Shown: positions 1-9,948 of the stretch, piece after piece
How positions within the stretch are numbered: the first letter of the stretch is position 1
How the letters are laid out: each line of letters starts with the position of its first letter
NCBI RefSeq assembly: GCF_000321415.2
Contig: NC_019902.2
Location: 1,550,001-1,614,000 of the forward strand
Length of the DNA: 64,000 bases
Reading direction: 5' to 3'
Origin: Thioalkalivibrio nitratireducens DSM 14787
GTDB lineage: Bacteria; Pseudomonadota; Gammaproteobacteria; Ectothiorhodospirales; Ectothiorhodospiraceae
Position numbers and translations under genes: made by a program
The notes under the pieces: model-generated
Databases searched by the model: none
The model's input: the letters and a program-made list of their open reading frames with translations, nothing else
Told to the model about the DNA's origin: nothing

Positions 1-1589
1 TGGGGGCCAAGACGGCGCGCGTGGAGCGCGACGGCGATGAAGTGGAAGTCCCGGTGAAGGCGCTGAGCATCGGCGACGTGATGATCGTGCGCCCGGGCGA
101 AAAGGTCCCCACCGACGGCGAAGTGGTCGAGGGCGAGAGTCATCTGGACGAATCGATCGCGACCGGGGAGTCCATTGCGGTTGCCAAGTCGCGCGGCGAC
201 CCGGTGCTGGGCGCGACCATCAACAAGGAGGGCCGCCTGAAGATCCGGGCCACCCGGGTGGGCGCCGACACCTTTCTCTCCCAGGTCATCCGGCTGGTTG
301 AACAGGCCCAGTCGTCGAAGGTGCCGATCCAGGAATTTGCCGACCGGATCACGGCGCGGTTCGTGCCGGTGGTGATCGTGATCGCGCTGGGCAGTCTCGC
401 GGCCTGGATGATTTTCCCCGAAACGCTGCGCCCGATTCTGGACTGGGGCGCGGGCTTCCTGCCGTGGGTCAACCCGGACGCCACCCCGGTGATCCTGGCG
501 ATCCTCGCCGCGATCGCGGTGCTGGTCATCGCCTGTCCCTGCGCCCTGGGGCTCGCTACACCCACGGCCCTGATGGTTGGCTCGGGCATGGGCGCCGAGC
601 GGGGCGTGCTGATCCGCTCCGGCGAGGCGATCCAGACGCTGAAGGACATCCGCATGGTGGTGCTCGACAAGACCGGCACCATCACCCGAGGCGAGCCGGA
701 GCTCACCGATGTGGTGGCCGCCGACGGCGACGATCCGGCGGTGCTGCGGCTCGCCGCCGCCGTGGAGAATGCCTCCGAGCATCCCCTGGCCCGCGCCGTG
801 GTGGAGGGCGCCAGGGCCCGTGGCGTGGAGATTCCCCCTGTGCAGGACTTCCAATCGGTCACGGCCCGCGGTGTCCAGGGCGCGGTGGACGGCCAAAGGA
901 TTCTGATCGGCAACCGGCGCCTGCTGGAGGAGTCCGGCATTGAGGGCCTGGACGCGCTGGACGATGATCTGGCCCGCCTGGAAGCCCGAGGTCGCACCGT
1001 TGTGCTGGTGGCCCGGGACGGGCATGCCGTCGGCATCGTGGCGGTGGCCGATGCGATCAAGCCCGACTCGAAGGCGGCGGTCGCGGCCATGCACGCGCTG
1101 GGTCTCAAGGTGGCCATGGTCACCGGCGACAACGAGCGGGCGGCGCGGGCGGTGGCCGACGAGGTGGGGATCGACGAGGTCCTCGCCGGGGTGCTGCCGG
1201 ACGGCAAGGTGGATGAGATCCGCGAGCTGCAGGCCCGGTTGGGCCCCCGCGTCGCCATGGTGGGCGACGGCATCAACGACGCTCCGGCCCTGAAGCAGGC
1301 CAACGTGGGCATCGCGATTGGTGCCGGCGCCGACGTGGCCATCGAGGCGGCCGACGTGACTCTGGTCTCCGGCGAACTCACGAAAGTGGTGGAGGCCATC
1401 CGCCTGTCCCGGGCCACCTTCGGCAAGATCGTTCAGAACCTGTTCTGGGCTTTTCTCTACAACGTTGCAGCCATTCCGATCGCGGCGATCGGGTTGCTGC
1501 ACCCGATGATCGGTGTGATCGCGATGGTCACGAGTTCGCTCTCGGTCATCGGCAACTCGGTGCTGCTGAAGCGTGCGCGGCTCCGGTAG
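1..1589 (+). CDS. copA: Copper-translocating P-type ATPase, 5'-truncated by window edge
   Basis: Exports Cu(I) (or Ag) across the inner membrane using ATP. The reading frame is already open at base 3, so the N-terminal metal-binding domain and first membrane helices lie outside the window. Visible in order: the actuator domain with TGES (about 165-176), a membrane segment, the ion-binding CPC motif at 534-542, the phosphorylated Asp of DKTGT at 666-668, the P-domain GDGINDAP near 1263-1287, and two C-terminal helices. A GTG at 21 is internal, not a start. CPC plus DKTGT identifies the P1B type; copper rather than another soft metal is inferred from overall similarity. The SHOCT peptide follows 47 bases downstream, probably in the same transcript. 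A second, complete CopA lies at 47182-49662. Confidence 0.93.
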   Translation, partial: GAKTARVERDGDEVEVPVKALSIGDVMIVRPGEKVPTDGEVVEGESHLDESIATGESIAVAKSRGDPVLGATINKEGRLKIRATRVGADTFLSQVIRLVEQAQSSKVPIQEFADRITARFVPVVIVIALGSLAAWMIFPETLRPILDWGAGFLPWVNPDATPVILAILAAIAVLVIACPCALGLATPTALMVGSGMGAERGVLIRSGEAIQTLKDIRMVVLDKTGTITRGEPELTDVVAADGDDPAVLRLAAAVENASEHPLARAVVEGARARGVEIPPVQDFQSVTARGVQGAVDGQRILIGNRRLLEESGIEGLDALDDDLARLEARGRTVVLVARDGHAVGIVAVADAIKPDSKAAVAAMHALGLKVAMVTGDNERAARAVADEVGIDEVLAGVLPDGKVDEIRELQARLGPRVAMVGDGINDAPALKQANVGIAIGAGADVAIEAADVTLVSGELTKVVEAIRLSRATFGKIVQNLFWAFLYNVAAIPIAAIGLLHPMIGVIAMVTSSLSVIGNSVLLKRARLR

Positions 1590-1636
1590 GCGTTACACAC
1601 GGGGTGGAGCCCCGAAGAATTCCGAGGAGGCAATGC

Positions 1637-1867
1637 ATGGGAGACGGTTTCGGGCATGGTTTCGGGGGCGGAGGCCTGTGGATGATTCTCGTCTGGCTGA
1701 TCCCCATTCTGCTGCTGGTCTGGGGTGTTGCGGCCTTCCGGGGCGGCTGGCGGGGCGGGGGTGACGGCGGAAACAGGAGCGCGCGCGAACTCCTCGACGA
1801 GGAGTACGCGAAGGGCCGGATCGACCGCGAGGAGTATCTCCGGCGCAAACGCGATCTTTCGGGATAA
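1637..1867 (+). CDS. Small membrane protein with SHOCT domain
   Basis: A 76-residue protein: Gly-rich N-terminus, one membrane helix (about residues 12-32), a Gly/Arg linker, then a C-terminal SHOCT-type helix-turn-helix (ARELLDEEYAKGRIDREEYL). SHOCT domains are short oligomerisation motifs found at protein C-termini; no catalytic role is known. The start at 1637 is chosen because a strong GAGGAGG ribosome site lies six bases upstream; an alternative ATG at 1633 is out of frame. Small SHOCT proteins next to copper ATPases are common in Proteobacteria, so a role with the preceding CopA is plausible but inferred. Confidence 0.8.
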   Translation: MGDGFGHGFGGGGLWMILVWLIPILLLVWGVAAFRGGWRGGGDGGNRSARELLDEEYAKGRIDREEYLRRKRDLSG

Positions 1868-2035
1868 CGGGTAACCGGCTGGAACAATCCACGAATACAC
1901 GCGATCCACAGGCGCAGGTACTGGGTCAGGAGAAGCGATTCCCGGTGATCCTTCTCCGTATCGACTTCGGCGTGCGTGCGCAGGCCGAGGGTGCGCGCCA
2001 CCTTCATGAACGATAGGTCTTGGGCGAGACTCCGG
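1868..2035. other. Gap between the SHOCT gene and the zeta-kinase module
   Basis: No gene is convincing here. On the minus strand an open frame running through about 1870-2050 encodes a rather protein-like stretch (ending LRLWIACIRG), out of frame with the small gene at 2036-2263. It could be the remnant of a lost downstream gene of the zeta-kinase operon, but I do not recognise it. Confidence 0.3.
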
Positions 2036-2263
2036 TTATCGCGGTTTCCCATACGGCGGCGCATCGGGATCCTGGATTTTGCTCTCGGCCGGAGCCTCTG
2101 GGGTGGGATGGATGTGTTCGAGTACACCATTGCGCACCACGACGATCGCCGTGCCGGTTCGTGCGGCGAGCTCCCGTGCGCGCCGCGCCGCGCGTAGCAA
2201 GGCCGCGTGCGAGTTGCGAAGGTCAGCGTTGGTCGCGGTCTCGATCGGTTTGGAATTGTTCAT
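2036..2263 (-). CDS. Small partner protein of the zeta-type kinase
   Basis: A 75-residue, mostly helical and basic protein of unknown function. Its ATG overlaps the stop codon of the upstream zeta-like kinase gene (ATGA arrangement), so the two are almost certainly translationally coupled. Residues 10-50 look like an amphipathic helix followed by a short beta segment (TGTAIVVVRNGVLEHI), and the C-terminus is Pro/Asp-rich. Known from the family: zeta/PezT-like kinases are often paired with a small neutralising protein. Inferred: this could be such an antitoxin, though it sits downstream, whereas classical epsilon/PezA antitoxins are encoded upstream, and it has no visible DNA-binding motif. 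Confidence 0.7.
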   Translation of the reverse strand: MNNSKPIETATNADLRNSHAALLRAARRARELAARTGTAIVVVRNGVLEHIHPTPEAPAESKIQDPDAPPYGKPR

Positions 2264-2781
2264 CGTTCGCTCCAGTCCAGCAGTTGCGGCAACTCGCCGG
2301 AGTTGTCGTACAGCACCCAGGCGTCAACCGCGGATGAGTAGCGGCGGGTGAAATTCTCCAGTCCAGCATCGAAGCGTCGGCGAATCACGGTTTCGGGGAC
2401 ATCGTGTCCGCCCTGTTTGACGCGCTGCGCCACGCGTGCGACCGCCTCGTCGGCGCTGGCCAGGCGCAGGAAGATCAGTTCGACCCGGTAGCCCGCTGTC
2501 TGCCACTGCCGGATGTGGCGCAGATAGCCCTTGCCCGACAGTGTGGTTTCGAAGGCGAAGCTCTGTCCGGTGTCGAAGTGCCGGTTCAGTTCGCGCAGCA
2601 TCAGTCTGCCGGCTTGCATGGCGGCGATCTCCGGTTCGAACGGAGAAAGCCCGGCGGCGATCAGGTCGGCATTGACGAAGATCGGACAGTCCGCCTCGTT
2701 CGGGAGAAACTCCCGCGCGAATGTGGTCTTGCCCGCCCCGTTCGGCCCGGCGATGATGATGACCTTGCGCTCCCGACTCAC
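2260..2781 (-). CDS. Zeta-toxin-family AAA/P-loop kinase
   Basis: A 173-residue P-loop protein. Walker A (GPNGAGKTTF) lies at residues 12-21, followed by FVNADLIAAGLSP, the Asp-containing substrate motif typical of zeta toxins, then FETTLSGKGYL and an Arg-rich lid (RVAQRVKQGGHDVPETVIRRRF). Zeta toxins phosphorylate UDP-N-acetylglucosamine and block peptidoglycan synthesis; many chromosomal relatives of this length have no proven toxicity. The start is a GTG at 2781, two bases after an in-frame TAG (2784-2786) of another frame. The gene is coupled to the 75-residue protein downstream. Whether this is an active toxin or a housekeeping small-molecule kinase cannot be told from sequence. Confidence 0.85.
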   Translation of the reverse strand: MSRERKVIIIAGPNGAGKTTFAREFLPNEADCPIFVNADLIAAGLSPFEPEIAAMQAGRLMLRELNRHFDTGQSFAFETTLSGKGYLRHIRQWQTAGYRVELIFLRLASADEAVARVAQRVKQGGHDVPETVIRRRFDAGLENFTRRYSSAVDAWVLYDNSGELPQLLDWSER

Positions 2782-2955
2782 CCCTATATCTCCAGCGCAT
2801 CAGGGATCGGTTTGTACAGAGATGCCTTCGCGGGCCGCACGCCCCCCAATCCGGCGGGCAGCATTGGCCACCTTACCACGGCTGCGAATGGAATCTTGTC
2901 CTCGGAGCTGCGACCGGCTGTGCTGCCGCTGCATTTTCTGCCGAGGTAGGCGGTA

Positions 2956-3459
2956 TTAATCTGGATCTTCCCGCGCAAGACTCAGGTATCTCTGCCCCAG
3001 GATCTGGCGGCGCGCGATCCATACCACCAGCGGCGGCAGAATCAGCCACTGCAACAATGGCGCGAGGCCGGTGCCCAACAGCGGGATCGTCGGCATCCGT
3101 TCCGCGTACTGCCAACGGTCGACGAGGACGGTGGCATGCCATTCCAGTGCAACCGTGATGACCACCCCCACCGCGATGAATCCCGCGATGGCGGCCTTGG
3201 CCGGTGCGAGGATCCAGTGTCTGTCCCGATATACCAGGGTCACCACCCAGAATGCGGCGAGCGTGATGACCGCGTCACCCAAGGCCGCACGGGCACAGAA
3301 CCGGACAGCGTCCCAGTGCGCCATCTCCGGCATGTCGGCAAACAGGGGTACCTGGAGAAACTCCCAGACGAAGTGCAACAGGAAGGCAATGACTGCAACG
3401 CTGGTCGCGCTCGAATCGAGCCATCGCCTGAACCAGAAAGGGTTTCGATGCTGCGTCAT
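2956..3459 (-). CDS. Four-helix integral membrane protein of unknown function
   Basis: A 167-residue protein with four predicted membrane helices (about residues 18-38, 58-78, 85-107, 123-147), a basic N-terminus and a charged C-terminal tail. The first helix carries a conserved-looking FLLHFVWEFLQVPLF segment with His and Glu inside the membrane. I do not recognise the family. The start at 3459 is supported by GGAGGGATG just upstream. It lies between the zeta module and the YtkA-like gene, all on the minus strand, and may share a transcript with the latter (170 bases apart). Confidence 0.75.
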   Translation of the reverse strand: MTQHRNPFWFRRWLDSSATSVAVIAFLLHFVWEFLQVPLFADMPEMAHWDAVRFCARAALGDAVITLAAFWVVTLVYRDRHWILAPAKAAIAGFIAVGVVITVALEWHATVLVDRWQYAERMPTIPLLGTGLAPLLQWLILPPLVVWIARRQILGQRYLSLAREDPD

Positions 3460-3629
3460 GTCATCCCTCCAGGTGAACAGCTACTGTAGGTGGTCGTGGA
3501 TGCCTCGCCTGCGGTCCCAGGGAAGCCTTTCGCCACCGCTTGTGTTCGCGGCCGGACAGGTGCGGGATCAGACAAACGGCAAGGCCTTCTGCGGTCGGCG
3601 TCGGCCCCGCTGGCCAAGGGGGCAGCTGT

Positions 3630-4148
3630 CTACTGAGGGACATTGAAGTCGAATAGGCCGGTGCCCTCGAGCAACTCGACATGCAGGCGCCAAAGGCCGG
3701 CCATGGGGAGCCGGGATTGCGCGAGATAAGATCCGGCTCCCGCTTGCGCCGCAGTCGGGCGCAGCACCTGCATCGCGTGTTCAGGCATGTCCAGGGCAAG
3801 CTGTAGAGGCCGCGCGGCCGGCACGGGCTCCCTACCTGCCTCGGTCACGTTGATGGCAATCCGGGCCTGGCGCCCGGCATCGATCGTGATCTGCCCCCTG
3901 ACATCCCAGGAGCCAACCGTTCCGGCGAACGCATGGCCGCCCTGTTCCAGGCCCGGTGCCGGCGCGATCGGTGCCATCGCGTTGAGCCGGGTCTGGTCGG
4001 GTATCAGGAAGGGCACGACGAAAAGGGCGCCCACAAGGAGCAGGAACCCTGCGCCGACACCGAGCGCAAGCATTCGAACACCCCGGGAAGGGCCCGCACT
4101 CGGAGTCGGTTCCGGCGTTTGGGTGGGTGAGTCGAATTCAGTCTTCAT
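3630..4148 (-). CDS. Membrane-anchored FixH/YtkA-like protein
   Basis: A 172-residue protein with a Pro-rich cytoplasmic N-terminus (1-24), one membrane helix (about 25-47) and a periplasmic domain (75-172) that looks like an immunoglobulin-fold YtkA/FixH module: GTVGSWDVRGQITID, a middle strand with PAARPLQLALDMPEHAMQ, and a final MAGLWRLHVELLEG. FixH-type proteins are linked to copper delivery to cytochrome oxidases, and YtkA-like domains resemble CopC. The frame is open far upstream to 4817, but that part has no protein-like character; ATG at 4148 is chosen because it begins directly before the anchor. Family assignment is by fold pattern only. Confidence 0.65.
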   Translation of the reverse strand: MKTEFDSPTQTPEPTPSAGPSRGVRMLALGVGAGFLLLVGALFVVPFLIPDQTRLNAMAPIAPAPGLEQGGHAFAGTVGSWDVRGQITIDAGRQARIAINVTEAGREPVPAARPLQLALDMPEHAMQVLRPTAAQAGAGSYLAQSRLPMAGLWRLHVELLEGTGLFDFNVPQ

Positions 4149-4776
4149 CGTCTGGCCCTCGGCAAGGAGAGTCAAAGGCATGGCCCGCAGGCATACGCTC
4201 CGCCCGATCGCTCGGTGCAAACGGGGCTCTCCGCGCGGCGTCCGTTGCAACCGGATTGCTCGCTGCAGGATCTCGTGCGAGTACCGGCGGCCACGTTCAT
4301 CCCCGGTACGTGCTGCGGAGCGAGCGGGTACCCCGGTCGTTCCGCGGTTCTCGAAGTCGGCGCCACCATGTTCGCGGCCCGAACGCAGGGGAGGATTTCC
4401 GGCCAAGACATTCTGCCATCCGGAACAGGGGCTGGCCGGTAAATTACAAAGATGTAACCCCGCGCTCAGCCCGACGTAATCATCGGCGGTGCACCATGCG
4501 ATATCGGATGATTGCGGAAGCTCCGCGGGACCCTCGGAATTGCCTTCCGTCGCAGGAAACGGGCCTCTCGCCGAGCGGACGCTCGAACATCCATCGGCCA
4601 GAGTCTGGGCGCCCGCACCCGTGCCCCTGGAAACACCAGGAATCTCAGCACCGGTGGAGTTTTCGGGATAATCTGGGTGGCGCCTTGCCTCGGAACGGCC
4701 TCCCTGTACACGAGCCGGGCGACGTGCGGGCGACCCCTTTGTCCGACCTCGAGCCCGACACCAACCCGGATTTCCG
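4149..4776. other. 628-base gene-free interval
   Basis: I see no gene I would defend here. Open frames in all directions give Arg/Pro/Ser-rich translations typical of high-GC shadows. The one distinct element is an inverted repeat TTACA-AAGA-TGTAA at 4444-4457, reported separately. The length suggests a decayed gene or a long regulatory region between the divergent genes at 4148 and 4777. Confidence 0.4.
4444..4457. promoter_or_regulatory. Inverted repeat TTACA-N4-TGTAA, possible metal-response operator
   Basis: A perfect 5-base inverted repeat with a 4-base spacer, set in an AT-rich patch of a GC-rich interval. It resembles the half-sites bound by CopR/CusR/PcoR-type copper response regulators. 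It is about 300 bases from either flanking start codon, further than usual. Function is inferred from resemblance and from the copper-related neighbours. Confidence 0.35.
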
Positions 4777-5556
4777 ATGCCCAGTAGCAAGACCCTCCGG
4801 CCCCCGCGGTCCGACAACGGTGGAATCGCGGTGCGCCCCTCCGGCGGGCAACCACACGCGCCCGCTTCAAGGGTCCGGTGGTGGTGGCTGGCCGTGGTGG
4901 GTCTGGCGCTGCTGGCCGGCGCCGGAGCCGTCGCACAGTTCGGTCCTTGGCTGCTCGGTTGGACGGCCGATTCCCAGGCAGCCCTGCGGCTCTGGGTGGA
5001 GGTCTGGCCGCTCGCCGCTGCGGTGACCTACGTGCTGGTGGTGACCGTGGGCAAGGTGACGCCGTTCCCGGGCGGCTTCCTGCTGATGTTCAGCGGCGGC
5101 TTCCTGTTCGGCCCGGGGCTCGGTTCGGTGTTGAGTGCGCTGGGCTCGGCGTTCAGCGCGGTGATGATCGCGGCCCTGGGGCGCCGGCTCTTCCAGGAAC
5201 CGATTCACCGGCGCTGGGGCGCGCGGCTCGCCTCCGTGACACCGGGCGTGACCGCGAACGGGTTCCATTTCATTCTCGCCGCCCGGCTGTTCCCGCTGGT
5301 GCCGGCCTGGGCTGTGAACATCGTGCCGGTGATCTTTCCCATCCCGCTCAACCGGGTCCTCCTCGCGACTTTCCTCGGTTTGCTGCCGCTGTCCTTCGTG
5401 GTGGCGACGCTGGGGCACCAGGTATCCAGCATCGCAGCGGCGGGCGAGTTCGCGCTGAGCGACGTGTTGACCCCGCAACTGCTGCTGGCCCTGGCCACGC
5501 TGGCGGCCCTGGCCCTGCTGGCCCCGCTGCTGCGGGCCCGACGCGCGCGGAGTTGA
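4777..5556 (+). CDS. TVP38/TMEM64-family (VTT domain) inner-membrane protein
   Basis: A 259-residue protein with an Arg/Pro-rich cytoplasmic N-terminus (1-33) and about six membrane segments. The family core is present at roughly 85-190: KVTPFPGGFLLMFSGGFLFG, then a glycine-rich helix, and FILAARLFPLVPAWAVNIV. This is the VTT domain (formerly SNARE-associated), shared with DedA and proposed to move or scramble lipids. ATG at 4777 is the only reasonable start; no strong ribosome site is visible. The cardiolipin synthase gene follows 95 bases downstream, which fits a membrane-lipid theme, though a promoter-like element between them suggests separate expression. Confidence 0.85.
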   Translation: MPSSKTLRPPRSDNGGIAVRPSGGQPHAPASRVRWWWLAVVGLALLAGAGAVAQFGPWLLGWTADSQAALRLWVEVWPLAAAVTYVLVVTVGKVTPFPGGFLLMFSGGFLFGPGLGSVLSALGSAFSAVMIAALGRRLFQEPIHRRWGARLASVTPGVTANGFHFILAARLFPLVPAWAVNIVPVIFPIPLNRVLLATFLGLLPLSFVVATLGHQVSSIAAAGEFALSDVLTPQLLLALATLAALALLAPLLRARRARS

Positions 5557-5607
5557 ATCCGGCCGGTCAAGCGCGCCTGCGCAAGACCGCGTTGGCGTGC
5601 CCTGGAC

Positions 5608-5613
5608 TAGAAT
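5608..5613 (+). promoter_or_regulatory. -10-like element TAGAAT upstream of cardiolipin synthase
   Basis: TAGAAT about 40 bases before the cls start codon matches the sigma-70 -10 consensus in five of six positions and resembles those before fumC and acpP in this window. No clear -35 is visible. Confidence 0.45.
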
Positions 5614-5651
5614 CCCCAAGTGCACGCGCAGCGAAACGAACGGATGGGCCG

Positions 5652-7115
5652 ATGAGCCGGCGCCCTGAAATGGCTGGTGCCGCTCGGCCTCGGCGCGGTC
5701 GGGTGCTGGCGCTGTTCCTGTTGCTGGCCCACCTGCTGGGCTTCGCGTCGTCGATCGATGCGCTGATGTCCACACGAACCCCGCAGGGGGCCGTCGCCTG
5801 GATCGTTTCGCTGAACGCGGTGCCGTATCTCGCGGTGCCCGCGTACTGGGTGTTCGGCCGCAACAAGTTCCAGGGTTACGTGATCGCACGCCGCGACGTG
5901 GATTCGGCACTGGCGCTGGCCATGGCGCCGAAGACCGAGGAACTTCGGGCCCACCGGTTCCATCCGGACGAGCCGGACAAGCATCTGCATGGCGTCGAAC
6001 GGCTGGCGAAGTGGCCGATGCTCAGTGGCAACGACGTCGAACTGCTGGTAGATGGCGAGGCGGCCTTCAACAGCATCTTCGAGGGGATCGACGCGGCCGA
6101 GCGCTACCTGCTCGTGCAGTTTTACATCGTGCGGGCGGATTCGGTGGGGCACGAGCTGCAGCGGCGGCTGATCGAGCGGGCGCAGGCCGGGGTCGAGGTG
6201 TACTTCCTCTACGACGAGATCGGCAGCTATCGGCTGCCGGCTTCCTATCTGCAGGCGCTGCGCGACGCGGGCGTGCACGTCCATTGGTTCCATTCGACGC
6301 GCGGGCGGGGCAACCGTTTCCAGCTGAACTTCCGCAACCACCGCAAGATCGTCGTCGCCGATGGCGAGCGCGGGTGGGTCGGCGGGCTCAACGTCGGCGA
6401 CGAGTACCTGGGACGGGATGCGCGCACCGGTCCCTGGCGCGACACCCACCTGCGTGTCGAGGGACCGGCGGCGCTGGCGCTGCAGTGGGTGTTCATCGAG
6501 GACTGGTACTGGGCGAAGGAGGAAATCCCGGACCTGCCCTGGGAGCCGGTGCGGCCGTCGGGGCATGGGGTGCCGGTCCTGATCCTGCCCTCCGGACCGG
6601 CCGACCGTTTCGAAACCGCCAGCCTGATGATGCAGCAGGCGATTCACGCGGCACGGGAGCGGATCTGGATCGCGAGCCCGTACTTCGTTCCCGACGAAGG
6701 TGTGCTCGGCATGTTGAAGCTGGCCGTGCTGAGCGGTGTCGATGTGCGGATCCTGATACCCGAGCGGCCCGACAACCGACTGACGTATTACGCCGCCTAC
6801 GCGTTCATCGGCCCTTTGCTCGACGCCGGTGTACGGGTCTACCGCTACCAGGCCGGGTTCCTGCATGGAAAATCGTTCGTCGTCGATGACGCCGGCGGCG
6901 CGGTCGGCACGGTGAACCTGGACAACCGGTCGTTCCGTCTGAACTTCGAGGTCACCGCGCTGGTGATGGACCGCGATTTCGCGGGCGAACTGGAGGCAAT
7001 GTTTGTCGCCGACTTCGCGCGTTCCCGGGAGATGACCCGCGCCGATATCGACTCCCAGCCGCTCTGGCACCGCGTCGCGTCCCGGGCTGCCTACCTCCTG
7101 GCTCCGGTGCTCTAG
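5652..7115 (+). CDS. cls: Cardiolipin synthase (phospholipase D family)
   Basis: Joins two phosphatidylglycerol molecules to cardiolipin at the inner membrane. The 487-residue protein has two N-terminal hydrophobic helices (about 17-38 and 48-68) and two PLD domains, each with an HKD motif: HRKIVVAD beginning at His230 and HGKSFVVD beginning at His405. Length and architecture match bacterial Cls. The frame is open far upstream inside the TVP38 gene, but ATG at 5652 is chosen since it precedes the first membrane helix and follows a TAGAAT promoter element. It is the last + gene before the convergent roxA. Confidence 0.93.
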   Translation: MSRRPEMAGAARPRRGRVLALFLLLAHLLGFASSIDALMSTRTPQGAVAWIVSLNAVPYLAVPAYWVFGRNKFQGYVIARRDVDSALALAMAPKTEELRAHRFHPDEPDKHLHGVERLAKWPMLSGNDVELLVDGEAAFNSIFEGIDAAERYLLVQFYIVRADSVGHELQRRLIERAQAGVEVYFLYDEIGSYRLPASYLQALRDAGVHVHWFHSTRGRGNRFQLNFRNHRKIVVADGERGWVGGLNVGDEYLGRDARTGPWRDTHLRVEGPAALALQWVFIEDWYWAKEEIPDLPWEPVRPSGHGVPVLILPSGPADRFETASLMMQQAIHAARERIWIASPYFVPDEGVLGMLKLAVLSGVDVRILIPERPDNRLTYYAAYAFIGPLLDAGVRVYRYQAGFLHGKSFVVDDAGGAVGTVNLDNRSFRLNFEVTALVMDRDFAGELEAMFVADFARSREMTRADIDSQPLWHRVASRAAYLLAPVL

Positions 7116-7206
7116 CACGGTGCCTGCTGCGGAATGAACAGGGGCACACGGTGCGCGGCGATCCCTGCTGGTGGTCGACTTTCCTGTTGACGCCACGCGA
7201 CCTTCG

Positions 7207-8394
7207 TCACCTAGCCTCGCCGGTGTCCGCAGGCTCGTCAGGCTCGATCTGTCCCGCGGCCAGCAGGTCGCGGAACACCGGAACGAGGCCCGGCAGGCGG
7301 GTGGCCCATTGCTCGGGGACCACGGTGTCGGCCTGGCAGAGCGATTCCGCCTCGTTGAGCGAAAGACCCGGAGCGGGAACGGCGTGTCCTGCGAGGAACA
7401 ATGTAGGGCCGTCGGGTCCGTCGATCCAGTAGCGGCGCAGCGAGGGGTCGAAGCGGTAGGCGATCTTCGGATCCCATCGGGGTGGCTCGCTCGCGGCATC
7501 GTCCGCCGTTTCCGGATCGGTGTCGCAGGTTTGCGGGCGCGTCAGGAACTCGCCGAAGAAGCGGTGCAGCGCGTCGGGTTCGGTGCGCAGCCGGGCCAAC
7601 AGGCCATCGCGCAGCGCGGCGAGGTCGTCGGCGCCGAGTTCGTGGGCATGGCGGGAGGGCTTGCGTGCGGAGTCGGTGACGAGTTCGGGGCCGACACTGT
7701 CCAGGCGGTCTTCGAGGAAGGCGCCGACGAGATCCCGCCAGGCCGGGGCGCGAAAGCCGATCGACCAGGTCATGCAGTCGTCGTCCAGCGCCATGCCCAG
7801 GTGCGGGATGCCCGGCGGCAGGTAGAGCATGTCGCCCGGTTCCAGCACCCATTCGGTGGTGGGGGTGAAGCTGCGCAGGATCGCGAGCGGCAGATCCGGC
7901 AGGCAGATCGGGGACTTCGGCGGCGGCTCCTGGATCTGCCAGCGGCGCCGGCCCTGTGCCTGGAACAGGAACACATCGTACGCGTCGATGTGCGGGCCGA
8001 CCGAGCCGTCCTGAACCGCGTAGGAGATCATCAGGTCGTCGCGGCGCCAGCGCGGGATGAAATCGAAGCGCTGCAGCCACTCGGGCCCCGGAGGCCAGTA
8101 CTGCTCCACTTCCGAGACGAGCAGGGTCCAGGCGGTTTCGGGCAGGTTTGCGAAGCGTTCGGGGCGGAACGGCCCGTACTCTACCTGCCAGTCGCGCCGG
8201 TCGGGATAGCCGATCACCAGTCGCGAGCGCACGTCCTCCTCGCAGGCCAAGCCGGCGAGGTCTTCGGCGTCGATCGGGTTCACGAACCCGGGGATGGCCT
8301 GGCGGATCAGCAGTGGGCACTGCTGCCAGTAGTCCCGCAGAAAGGCCTCCGGGGTCAGGCCTCCAAGCAGCGTCTCCGTGTCCACCGCGGCCAC
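7207..8394 (-). CDS. roxA: Ribosomal protein L16 arginine hydroxylase (RoxA/YcfD, JmjC-type)
   Basis: An Fe(II)/2-oxoglutarate-dependent oxygenase that hydroxylates an arginine of ribosomal protein uL16 in E. coli. The 395-residue protein carries the iron triad of the cupin/JmjC barrel: His135 and Asp137 (GPHIDAYD) and His198 (GIPHLG), followed by a C-terminal winged-helix region. It starts with GTG at 8394, four bases after the purB stop codon, so purB and roxA are probably co-transcribed. The neighbourhood matches E. coli, where ycfD lies close to purB, which strengthens the assignment. Confidence 0.9.
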   Translation of the reverse strand: MAAVDTETLLGGLTPEAFLRDYWQQCPLLIRQAIPGFVNPIDAEDLAGLACEEDVRSRLVIGYPDRRDWQVEYGPFRPERFANLPETAWTLLVSEVEQYWPPGPEWLQRFDFIPRWRRDDLMISYAVQDGSVGPHIDAYDVFLFQAQGRRRWQIQEPPPKSPICLPDLPLAILRSFTPTTEWVLEPGDMLYLPPGIPHLGMALDDDCMTWSIGFRAPAWRDLVGAFLEDRLDSVGPELVTDSARKPSRHAHELGADDLAALRDGLLARLRTEPDALHRFFGEFLTRPQTCDTDPETADDAASEPPRWDPKIAYRFDPSLRRYWIDGPDGPTLFLAGHAVPAPGLSLNEAESLCQADTVVPEQWATRLPGLVPVFRDLLAAGQIEPDEPADTGEAR

Positions 8395-8398
8395 CGGA

Positions 8399-9796
<1,398 letters not shown>

Positions 9797-9808
9797 TCAG
9801 GGCGAGCG

Positions 9809-9814
9809 ATTATA
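9809..9814 (-). promoter_or_regulatory. -10 element TATAAT of the purB promoter
   Basis: Read on the minus strand the sequence is a perfect TATAAT, 34 bases upstream of the purB start codon, in a setting TAC-TATAAT-CG. The -35 is not obvious. The 173-base interval is divergent, with fumC on the other strand. Confidence 0.6.
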
Positions 9815-9913
9815 GTACAGCCGGCGTTCGGGCCGTGCCGGGGGAGGGGGTTGCTGCCAGCACCTGGCGCAGATGGGACCCGTCCATCCGAAGCGGGCCT
9901 TCGACGCGCGGGC

Positions 9914-9919
9914 TAGAAT
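9914..9919 (+). promoter_or_regulatory. -10-like element TAGAAT of the fumC promoter
   Basis: TAGAAT ends 29 bases before the fumC ATG, with GGAGAGG as ribosome site between. A -35 is not clear. Confidence 0.5.
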
Positions 9920-9948
9920 GGCGGGCTTGACCCTGCCGGAGAGGAACG

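Noticed and set aside
2784-2978. A 64-codon minus-strand frame ending three bases before the zeta-kinase start
   Set aside because: It would need a TTG start inside the neighbouring gene and has no ribosome site. The C-terminal part looks somewhat protein-like, so it might be a remnant, but support is too thin.
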